Shown piece after piece: positions 56,140-64,000 of a DNA stretch of 64,000 nucleotides; within the stretch, counting starts at the first letter, position 1; each line of letters opens with the position of its first letter. Both the position numbers and the translations under genes were made by a program. The notes beneath the pieces were generated by a model. It ran no database searches and was not told the DNA's origin. It saw only the letters and a list, made by a program, of their open reading frames with translations. Source of the stretch: Diphasiastrum complanatum. Lineage: Eukaryota > Streptophyta > Lycopodiopsida > Lycopodiales > Lycopodiaceae. The DNA lies in NCBI GenBank assembly GCA_029204225.1, contig CM055100.1:67164972-67228971 (forward strand), written 5' to 3'.

Positions 56140-57840
56140 CGAAAAGAGGTATAAGCGAATAGAAGGGAAAGTCGGTTACGATCTAACACGAGATGAAGGG
56201 AGAAATGAAATCGTTGAGCAAGAAAATCAGAGAGTTGGAGATATATTCTAGAATGCTTCTTGGTTTTTGTTATCAGTTCTTGGTTTTTATTTTCAATAAC
56301 GATACCGAAGGGCGCTGAAAGGCCACCCACTAATAATAACGTCAAATGTTGGCCCGTTACAAAAAATTGCAGGGCCACGGGCTCGCCGTGGGCCTTGCAA
56401 ATTTTCATAACGGGCCATGCTGGCCCGTTATCTAATACGTTATGGTCATGGTCAAGTTCTGCCGATTCTTTTGTAAAAACATGCATCGTAATAAGCGATA
56501 ATGTGCTTCCTCAAATAGTAGTGAAAGTTTTGAGCGGCGCACCCTTCATTAACTTTTTCGATTGGATAGGTGTAATGCGTGAATCCCATGCTCATAAAAC
56601 AATTGTCGGGTTGAGTTCAAAAAAAATAGCTTATAAAAATGTGAACAAGTTTTATAGCTATATACACACGATCATATTTCTGACTGTCATGTGCCAAACT
56701 TAGCATTCAAACATCTAATCCATTCATTAACATCAAATTACATTGGAAATACAAGAAATCAAGAAAGTAAGCCAAAAATCAAGAAGATAGCTAAAAGTAG
56801 CAAAACTTCACCAAAATAGGCAAAGTAAGACATCATTATTCATTATTAGTGATCATTTACGGGCCTGATTCTAGAGCATGATCATAGCTCTCATGTGATT
56901 TTAGGCACATGAACCACTTTCTCCATCAAGAAAGCTCTCAAAGAAAAGCTCCAAGATCTCTTAAAACTCAAAATTAAAAAATGAACAATAGCCTCCAAAT
57001 TTAGCACAACCTCAGCTATTTATAGTGTTCATTTGTGCTTCTACTATAAGTTTGGACCTTATTTGTCATTCTAGAGAGAGAAAGTGAGAAAAAACTTGGT
57101 TTTTTCACCATAACTTGGTCTATAGTGCTTAGATTTGAGGGAGATCTATCTCAGATCATTTCTAGTGGGCAGTCGATTTAGATTAGCAAGGATTCATGCT
57201 GCAAATCTCAGATTTCAGAAAAATTTCAAAGTTTTGGAGGGCCATCGCATTTTTTTTGAAGATTTACTCATAACTCTCCGGAACCTTCTCAGATCCTGAT
57301 CAGATTTTGGAAGCATGTTCCTAGAATCCACAGCAATCCTATAGAGCCATCATACGCCGGTTTTAAAGCAGATTTGCCTCTATTTCCCAAAAAGTCGGTT
57401 TTCAAGCAAAAAACAAGTCAGATTTTTTGATTGGGCGTAACTTCTCCGATTTTTCTCCGGTTTCTATTGTTAAGCATGCAGATTGGGCCTAGTAGGAGGG
57501 CAACCTACTACCAATTAACGGTTTGTAAAAAGCTTTTGTTGTTTGGAAGAAATTCGACATTAAAAAAACCATTTTTTTTCTTGTTTTTTTCGACTTTCAA
57601 GCCGATTTGGTGTCCAAAAAAAAGTTTTTTACTGACTTTTGTACCAGCATAGGACGCAAAGGAAATACTACCTATCCTTGGCTTTGTGTTTTTCCCCAGA
57701 TTTTTACTACTTTCCAGTTGCTTTTTTCTCTTTCAGTTCTAAAATGTGAATAAGCTGAAAATTTCCACATTTCCCTTTTCTAAGTGTGTTTCAATAAGTG
57801 CAATTTCTAGCTTGATTTTGTATTGTCTATGTTTTTGTTT
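56140..57840. other. Unassigned region before the gypsy remnant
   Basis: AT-rich sequence with no convincing gene. 56870-57740 may be leader or LTR of the gypsy element that follows, but no primer-binding site or LTR boundary is visible. Confidence 0.4.
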
Positions 57841-57844
57841 CATA

Positions 57845-58963
57845 ATGGAAGATGATAGAGTTGATATTCCGCTCAGTCCACCCGTTGCTCTCCTATCACC
57901 ACCACCCAGCCCTGTGCTTAGCCTTGACCGTAACCGGCTTTTAGTGGCTGCTAGTTCGTCTGCTGATGTTTCCTCTTCTGTGCAATCTCGCATGGATATG
58001 GAGAAGACCATCGCAGAGATGCGAGAGATGCTCTCCTCTGTAGTTGGTGGTTATGCATCTTCTTCATGGCATGCTCTACTGCGATTCGTCCTGTGTTACC
58101 TCCACCCTACCTAGAAGACAAAGATTTTAAGCCTACTTATTTTGCAGGAAATACTTCCCAGAGAACACCTGATGTTGTAAACCAGTGGTTGCATCAGTGG
58201 GACGATTATTTTGATTTGAAGCGGGCCCCAACCGAGGAGGGTTGGCGAGTCCGCAAAGCTGCTTACCATTTCATTGATTCTGTTGACAGGTGGTGGCACA
58301 AGTTGTTAAAGTTTAATTAGGCTCCATCCACCTGGATTGATTTCAAAGCGTGCTTTTAGAGTTCCTCCACATGAATATGTGTGTGCGACGGATGCTTGGT
58401 TTTTGCATCGTCAGAGGCAGTACATGGTGCAGAAATATGCTGATAAGTATCGTGAGACACTTATCAAGATTCAGAAGAGATTCCCGAGTGGATCGTAGTC
58501 CACAAGTTTATTTTTGGGCTTCGCAAAGAGTTGAGGCCTTCAATTCTTAATAAAGGGTGCAAGACCTTGGAGGAGGTCGTTGCAACAGCCCTTAACGTCG
58601 AAGATAACGTGCATAACAAGGCTGAATCTGGAGTGGCAAGTGGGTTCCAGAAGAAGGGTTCGTGAGAGTTTGGCCAAGCTGGTCAGAAAAACTTATCGCA
58701 GAGGGATCATATCCAGATGCAGAAGACTTTGAAGTGACAAGAGGCATCTCCTATGGTTCCTCAGGCTTACAACAAATCTCCCCTCAGTCCAGAGCAAAAG
58801 GACATGGCCAAGAAAGACGGATTATGTTTTTTCTGTCTTGGCAAGTATCTTGTCAAAGTTTGTCCTCGCCATTCAGATACGACGCTCCATGTTTTACAGC
58901 AGTGTCAAGACGCAGACAAGGATGAGGAGAGTTTGAAAGACTTATTTGTAAGTGGCGTGGGAT
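57845..58963 (+). pseudogene. Ty3/gypsy gag remnant (element Q)
   Basis: Starts MEDDRVDIPLSPP at 57845 and runs through a Pro/Ser-rich N-terminus. After a frame change near 58080 come the gag core blocks RPVLPPPYLEDKDFKPTYFA and WLHQWDDYFDLKRAP...GWRVRKAAYHF, then frames with stops. It ends with a degenerate knuckle (CFFCLGKYLVKVCPRH) near 58825 and a stop at 58963. Gypsy gag of this style normally continues into protease; here none follows. Confidence 0.8.
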
Positions 58964-59089
58964 AGGTAGCATGTATAGTTTTTCTTTTTTTTGCATGTAT
59001 ATAAAGTTTGAACATGAGGGTATGTCTCATGTCTTAAAAGGGGGGGGGAGGAGAGACCATCTATTGAGGACCCTCTTGTTACCTACATG

Positions 59090-59720
59090 CAAATAAAGAG
59101 AATGAAGATTCAAATTTGTGGTTTTGTTATGTGGATGTTGGTTCCAGTTTTGATTCTTATGTTGATAATATTCAAATAAGCACACTCACTATTAAACCAC
59201 AAGAAACTTCATTTACTTTTGCATCCCCTAGTGCACATGCTTTTTCATTACAGCCTATTGGATGTGACCCATCAAGTGAGTTGGAGAAGTCCATCCGCAC
59301 TCAGTTTAAACACGTGCTAATTAGTAATATGCCAGAGGGATTGCAACCTAGTCGAAACATTGATCATTGTATTGAGCTCGTTCCAGAGGCAAGTCCAGTA
59401 TGTAGGCCTCCTTATAGGATGAGCGTAAGAGAGGAAGAGGAAGTCAGAAAGATGTTGGAGGAGTATCTCAAGCTCTGAAACATCCGTCCTAGTTATTCAC
59501 CTTTCATCCCTCCTATTTTACTTGTCAAGAAAAAGGATGGTTGTTTTCGAATGTTTTTTGATTACAGAGGATTGAATAAGATCCAAGTAAAGCATATGTA
59601 TCTGATGCCCAAGATTGATGATCTGCTGGATGCATTGCAACGTGCAACCATTTTTAGTAAGATAGATCTCAAAAGTGGATACCATCAAATTCGGATTCAA
59701 GATGAAGACATCCAGAAGAT
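59090..59720 (+). pseudogene. Element Q reverse transcriptase remnant, cut at PLE junction
   Basis: Reads [90 protein letters not shown] and stops at DIQK near 59720. Protease between gag and RT is missing. A stop near 59477 interrupts the frame. It is the plus-strand relative of the remnant at 1975-2746. Its right end is not a natural element end; the sequence changes within a few bases to PLE RT. Confidence 0.87.
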
Positions 59721-60500
59721 TCTGGACGCATGCTCAAAAATGTAACCAATGCTAGAGCAAATAGGACGACCCACCACAACAGGCTTATGAACCTTCGGAA
59801 GAAGATAAAATAAGCAGGCACGAAAACCAGTAGCAGGCACAAAAAGGATAAACTTAAGAGTAGCAGAATCAATAGTGCCTAAAGCATGAGCAGGAACAAC
59901 TAAAGATTCAAGTAAACTCCATAAGTAAGACCAAGGGATGTGCGGAACAGAGAGATAAACTGAGGTATCGTGAAGATGCCTATATGCTTCAGAAACATAC
60001 CAAGATCTGGAGAGAATGGTAACCCCTAAATTCTTATCAGCAGGTTTAATGACAATAGACTCATCAGAACGAAGCGAGCGAAGAGCTAGCATAAGCCTAC
60101 CATGAAGAAAAGGAGAAAAAGAGTTTCTGGAGACAGCAGAAAGGCGAGAAAGGATAATATCACGACCCATAGAAATAATACTCTCAAGTTCAGGGTTTAG
60201 GTCGAAATTACTCCAGGAAAGGTTAGGAATACGAAAAAGAGGAATAGAATCCACACTGTTTCTAAAATGAAAAGGCAAGCGTAAAGTACGAGCAAACGAA
60301 TCAAAAGCAGAAAGAACAGAGTCATGAGAAGGAGGAGAGGGGTGAGGAATAAACCCGAGACCATAACTGAGAAGCTTCCTCTCATGGAAGGAAAGAGTGC
60401 GATGAGCCAGATTATGAATAGCAGTATTGGTGATTCTGTGATCCACCTGGAACGTCGAGAACCTCCCAAAGAGAAAGACTGCATAGCCATGTCGATCCAT
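59720..60500 (-). pseudogene. Penelope-like element reverse transcriptase (ORF2), N-terminal part only
   Basis: The ATG at 60500 overlaps the ORF1 stop (TGATG). About 260 codons follow. The N-terminal LSFHERKLLSYGLGFIPHP block, VIKPADKNLGVTIL near residues 150-162 (the DKNLG box), WYVSEAYRHLHDTSVY, FYLLPKVHKP and GRPICSSIGYIFEHAS are hallmark PLE RT features. The frame ends where it meets gypsy remnant Q, before the catalytic aspartate box, so it cannot be active. Terminal PLEs (Athena, Coprina) lack the GIY-YIG endonuclease and sit at telomeres; whether an endonuclease was once present here cannot be seen because the 3' end is lost. Confidence 0.88.
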
Positions 60501-60502
60501 CA
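60498..60502 (-). promoter_or_regulatory. TGATG stop/start overlap between PLE ORF1 and ORF2
   Basis: The ORF1 stop TGA (60502-60500) and the ORF2 start ATG (60500-60498) share the A. This arrangement is used for termination-coupled reinitiation in some non-LTR retrotransposons. The use here is inferred. Confidence 0.65.
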
Positions 60503-62467
60503 AGGGCCACCAGAAGAGCTTCTGAGAACGGTGCCCTTCATGACTGGAGAACGGTTCCTTGGTGAGGCTGGATTTTGTCCCTTGCCACTGTACTGAAATC
60601 TCTGAGTGTTCTGACTTTGATTTACTTGCTTTCTTTGATTTCCTTGCCTTCTTTGATTTCCTTGCCTTCTTTGATTTGCCATTCGATTTTGATTTTGAAT
60701 TTGACCTTGCTCTTGCCTCGAAATTTGGTTTGACCAGGAAACTCTCTTTTGGGGAGAGGGTGTCTTGGTTTTGAGAGAACCAGGAAGAGGTAAAAGGGGG
60801 CCTAAGGTGCTCCGGGAAGATGAATGCAATGCAGCGGAAGGGGTGGGAGCAGTCCCATTCCTGCGAGGCCCGTTTCCCTGACGAGAAGGGCCAGGAGAAG
60901 GCTTGCGACGTGAAGAAGAAGGAGTCGTAGAGCGGCCTCGATTCTTAAGGATAGGAGTGGGAGAAGAGCTTTGGGGCTTGCCTAAAAGTCTATTGATATC
61001 CACTTTTAACTCTTTAAGAAGGTCTTGCTTGACAGAGAGGGTAGCTTTTTTAACGAGCTCGAAAACACCAACATCAGAGGGGATGGATTGTGCTTCAGTC
61101 ATGGCTTCATCACGTGCAAGGTTTCTATCTTTTAAAGCATTCTCTTGAACAACAGAAGAAATGGCAAAATCGGAATGCAAAGTATAGACAAAGAAATCCC
61201 AGGAAACCGTGAGGGCGTCTTGAAGGAGAGACTCAAGGGCCAAAGAAAAGGTGGAAGAGCCAAAATGAGAGAGTAAAGGGTCAACGGGAGGGCAAGACTT
61301 AGTTTTTACTTCCAGAAGACGAAGTCTGAGAGTTTCCGTGGCCGAATCCAAAATGCTTTTGATACTCAAAAGATCTTTTTCTTTTACCTCAAGGAGAGCA
61401 AGGTGAAGACCATTGCGGAATTTTAGAGTCAAATCCCGAACTTTTGACTCTAAAGTCTCTTGATGAAAATCGGAACCCTGCAGCTTTGGGAAAGCAATGC
61501 GGCAGGAATGAGGCGTTTCAGTAGTGATAAGTTGGCTCTTAAGCTTTTCAATGGAGGCATGAAGGCTGTGGTATTTACGGAAATCCCGCTTATAGGAGGC
61601 CATAGAATCTTTCAGAATGGATTGAATTGCAGAAGAAAAGGACGGATGATCCAATTCTTGAAGAAACTGGTTCTTAGGCAATTGCAGAGATGGCAAAGAA
61701 GCGGGATTGACAGCAGGATTGGAAGAAGATGGAGCGGAAAAAACTTGCGGCGAAGCAAAAAGAGGAGCGAGCTGCTGTAACAGAGAGGGGTTTTGTTGCA
61801 GTAGTTGCTGTAAAGCGGCAAGAACGACAACGGACGGCGGTGACGGTACGATGGCAGTGAATGGCGGCGGTACGGCGGCGTCGGGCTGCGGCAAACCAGC
61901 GGCAGCGACAGCGAAGGCAGCGGAAGCAGGGGCGGCAGCAGCAGCAGCAGACTGCTGCGCAGCAGCAGTCTGTACGGACTGCTGCTGCGCAGCAGCTTGC
62001 AACGCGGCGGCAAGCTGGAACGCGGCGGCAGCGAGCTGGAGCGAGGAGGAGGAGGCAGCGAGCTGGAGCGAGGAGGAGAAGGAAGCGACAGCAGACTGCT
62101 GCGCAGCAGCAGAGGGCGGCGGAAGGACCTGCGCAGCAGCAAGAAGAAGCTGCGCAGGGTTTTGCAGGGAAGGCGCATCCTGAGCAGGCGGTAAGGCGGC
62201 GAAGGCGGCCTGATCCGGAGGCGGAGGAGCGTTGAAGCCCTGAAAAGAAGTGCTCAGAGCGGGCAGCGATGGTTGAAGATGATCAGAGGTAGAAGCAGCA
62301 GCAGCATTAGCCATTTCTTCCTCGGAAAGCAGCAAACCGGCAGCACGGGCTTGACCATACAAAATGATCTGTTGTTGTTGCCAAAAATCAGGAGCTTCTT
62401 CCATAGCTATAGAGGGAGTTCTCGAACGCTTCCGGGGTCTCAAAGAATCTTCTTCGCTAGCTATCAT
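60500..62467 (-). CDS. PLE ORF1, basic low-complexity protein
   Basis: An intact frame of 655 codons with ATG at 62467 (MIASEEDSLRPRKRSRTPSI). RPRKRSR looks like a nuclear localisation signal. Residues ~50-250 are Ala/Gln/Ser/Pro-rich from CAG/CTG-type trinucleotide runs (AAQQSAVASF, AAALQAAAQQQ). Residues ~270-490 are likely helical, with charged stretches. The C-terminus is basic, Pro/Ser- then Asn/Gln/Arg-rich with three NQRRQG-type repeats, as expected of an RNA-binding, gag-like protein. No enzyme motif. It is coupled to ORF2 by TGATG. I know of no close match from memory; assignment to the PLE rests on position and overlap. Confidence 0.75.
   Translation of the reverse strand: MIASEEDSLRPRKRSRTPSIAMEEAPDFWQQQQIILYGQARAAGLLLSEEEMANAAAASTSDHLQPSLPALSTSFQGFNAPPPPDQAAFAALPPAQDAPSLQNPAQLLLAAAQVLPPPSAAAQQSAVASFSSSLQLAASSSSLQLAAAAFQLAAALQAAAQQQSVQTAAAQQSAAAAAAPASAAFAVAAAGLPQPDAAVPPPFTAIVPSPPSVVVLAALQQLLQQNPSLLQQLAPLFASPQVFSAPSSSNPAVNPASLPSLQLPKNQFLQELDHPSFSSAIQSILKDSMASYKRDFRKYHSLHASIEKLKSQLITTETPHSCRIAFPKLQGSDFHQETLESKVRDLTLKFRNGLHLALLEVKEKDLLSIKSILDSATETLRLRLLEVKTKSCPPVDPLLSHFGSSTFSLALESLLQDALTVSWDFFVYTLHSDFAISSVVQENALKDRNLARDEAMTEAQSIPSDVGVFELVKKATLSVKQDLLKELKVDINRLLGKPQSSSPTPILKNRGRSTTPSSSRRKPSPGPSRQGNGPRRNGTAPTPSAALHSSSRSTLGPLLPLPGSLKTKTPSPQKRVSWSNQISRQEQGQIQNQNRMANQRRQGNQRRQGNQRKQVNQSQNTQRFQYSGKGQNPASPRNRSPVMKGTVLRSSSGGP
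61940..62160 (-). repeat. Trinucleotide-rich (CTG/CAG) tract within PLE ORF1
   Basis: Imperfect GCAGCAG/CTGCTG runs produce poly-Ala, poly-Gln and Ser/Leu repeats in several frames on both strands. Only the ORF1 frame is credible as coding. Confidence 0.8.
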
Positions 62468-62846
<379 letters not shown>

Positions 62847-62850
<4 letters not shown>

Positions 62851-62885
62851 GACTAGTTTCGCTCGTGAGAGCTCATCAGTGGCGC
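62847..62885 (-). ncRNA. Hammerhead ribozyme
   Basis: On the minus strand all core positions match the hammerhead consensus. Helix I is GCCA (62883-62880) with TGGC (62850-62847). The core CTGATGA is at 62879-62873. Helix II is GCTC (62872-62869) with GAGC (62864-62861), closed by TCAC. GAAA follows at 62860-62857, then C-TA-GTC. The two-base-pair helix III (AC/GT) is extremely short, the form known from Penelope-like elements, whose hammerheads are thought to act as dimers. Cleavage would fall after C 62851. It lies 383 nt upstream of PLE ORF1, same strand. No activity has been shown. Confidence 0.8.
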
Positions 62886-63550
62886 TAAGGAAGAGGTGGA
62901 CAGACCCCACACTCTCCAGAAAGTACTAACTACAAGTGAGAGCAAAAGTGAGCCAAGATATGGCTTTATACTAGAAGAAATGGAATAATCCCTGAGCATA
63001 TGCTTCCAAGGGTCCAAAGTGCTAGTAGGCTAAAGTGCAGGTAGGGCTAAAGTGCTAGTAGGCTAAAGTGCAAGTAGGGCTAAAAATGACCGTTTGGGCT
63101 TAAAAAAGTGACCGACGGAAATAAACGTTAGGTCGAATGAAGCCGACGGAGCATCAGAAGCACAAACTGCAGAAATAGCTAAAGTGGCTAAGACTAACAG
63201 TACCAACCAATGCCGATGAAGCAGAAAAATTGCTAAAAATAGGCATGGGGTTAAGACTAGCAGTACCATCCAATGCCGAAGTAGCAAAAAACTGTTAAAA
63301 ATAGGCATGGGGCAAAAAATAGCTAAACTACCTAAAAAAGCAGTAAAACCCCGAGCTAATGCTTCAAGGGGTGAAGATTACAATGGAAAGAGTAAAACCC
63401 TGAGCAAATGCTTCGAAGGGTAAACAATACATAGTAAAACCTCGAGCCAATGCTCCGAGGGTGAGGAAGTACATCAGTGAAATCTACTGTGAACCAAGTA
63501 ACCCTGTAGGTTACGAGCCCGGAGCCAACAGATGATAGGCCGTCCGAAAA
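62886..63550. repeat. Subtelomeric / PLE-upstream tandem repeats
   Basis: Three interleaved repeat types lie between ribozyme and telomere. GGCTAAAGTGC(T/A)(A/G)GTA units recur at 63024-63085. An approximately 75-bp unit (AGACTA-CAGTACCA-CCAATGCC ... AAAATAGGCATGGGG) occurs twice at 63188-63312. An approximately 50-60-bp unit (AGTAAAACC-CGAGC-AATGCT ... GGGTGA) occurs three times at 63335-63470, with a relative at 62988-63013. The chromosome-specific or PLE origin is not resolved. Confidence 0.75.
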
Positions 63551-63551
63551 G

Positions 63552-64000
63552 TTTTAGGGTTTAGGGTTTAGAGTTGAGGGTTGTAGGGTGTAGGGTGTAG
63601 GGTGTAGGGTTTAGGGTTTAGGGTTGAGGGTTTAGGGTTTAGGGTTTAGGGTTTAGGGTTTAGGGTTTAGGGTCTAGGGTTTAGGGTTTAGGGTTTAGGG
63701 TCTAGGGTCTAGGGTTTAGGGTCTAGGGTTTAGGGTTTAGGGTTTAGGGTTTAGGGTTTAGGGTTTAGGGTTTAGGGTTTAGGGTTTAGGGTTTAGGGTT
63801 TAGGGTTTAGGGTTTAAGGTTTAGGGTTTAGGGTTTAGGGTTTAGGGTTTAGGGTTTAGGGTTTAGGGTTTAGGGTTTAGGGTTTAGGGTCTAGGGTTTA
63901 GGGTTTAGGGTTTAGGGTTTAGGGTTTAGGGTTTAGGGTTTAGGGTTTAGGGTTTAGGGTTTAGGGTTTAGGGTTTAGGGTTAGGGTTTAGGGTTTAGGG
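63552..64000 (+). repeat. Telomere, TTTAGGG repeats
   Basis: About 60 heptamers of the plant (Arabidopsis-type) telomere repeat. The first 60 bp contain variants (TTTAGAG, TTGAGGG, TGTAGGG). TCTAGGG variants are scattered to about 63895, and perfect units dominate distally. Variants concentrated at the proximal side and the G-rich strand pointing right agree with a true right chromosome end. Whether the array continues beyond the window is unknown. Confidence 0.95.

Noticed and set aside
61612-62235. Long frames on both strands overlapping PLE ORF1 (Arg-, Leu/Pro- and Ala/Cys-rich)
   Set aside because: Shadows of the CAG/CTG-rich tract; only the ORF1 frame ends at the ORF2 overlap and is open over the full length.

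Overview
The window looks like the right-hand end of a land-plant chromosome. It finishes in about 450 bp of TTTAGGG repeats, with the G-rich strand running 5'->3' toward the right edge, as expected at a right telomere. The rest is almost entirely nested retrotransposons: Ty1/copia, Ty3/gypsy (chromovirus and Tat/Athila-like), large non-autonomous LTR elements, and two small terminal-inverted-repeat elements. Most LTR elements carry a TGGTATCAGAGC primer-binding site (initiator tRNA-Met). The truncated Penelope-like element (PLE) beside the telomere hints at a non-seed plant (lycophyte, moss or fern), but that is inference. No rRNA, tRNA or intact housekeeping gene is visible.

Layout. 1-1970: 3' part of a broken copia element. 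1975-2746: antisense gypsy RT remnant. 2747-17829: GGCGCC-rich non-autonomous family 'N' (N0 LTR fragment; N1 with two LTRs; N2 sharing an LTR with N1). A chromovirus (G1, 10903-16971) is inserted in N2, and its leader is homologous to that of N, so it is probably N's autonomous partner. 17830-19780: decayed Tat-like pol. 19800-20600: AT-rich repeats. 21100-31900: an antisense gypsy element (H) split by element A (21817-26421, 5-bp duplication CCTTG) and element B (27091-30815, Tat-like). 31922-35222: antisense copia (K) lacking integrase. 35225-36490: gypsy scrap plus a 5' LTR and leader (D). 36490-41597: Tat-like element C with unidentified ORFs after integrase. 41935-43392: two small elements with matching terminal inverted repeats.

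43600-55004 may hold a host gene on the minus strand (helical N-terminal exon 54507-55004, next exon 44042-44332). Its putative intron carries a non-autonomous copia element (P, 46142-54445, duplication GAAAC) with gag but no pol and a possible captured F-box fragment. P in turn contains an antisense N copy (N3, 47813-52854, duplication AATAT). This is a dated three-level nest.

57840-59720 is a gypsy gag/RT remnant that stops abruptly at a junction with a minus-strand PLE: 59720-60500 is a truncated PLE reverse transcriptase, 60500-62467 is ORF1 (coupled to ORF2 by TGATG), then a (CT)n leader. A consensus-perfect hammerhead ribozyme core lies at 62885-62847, followed by subtelomeric tandem repeats and the telomere. 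The PLE's 5' end faces the chromosome tip, the orientation expected if such elements extend chromosome ends. The ribozyme-plus-PLE-plus-telomere block is the most interesting system in the window.
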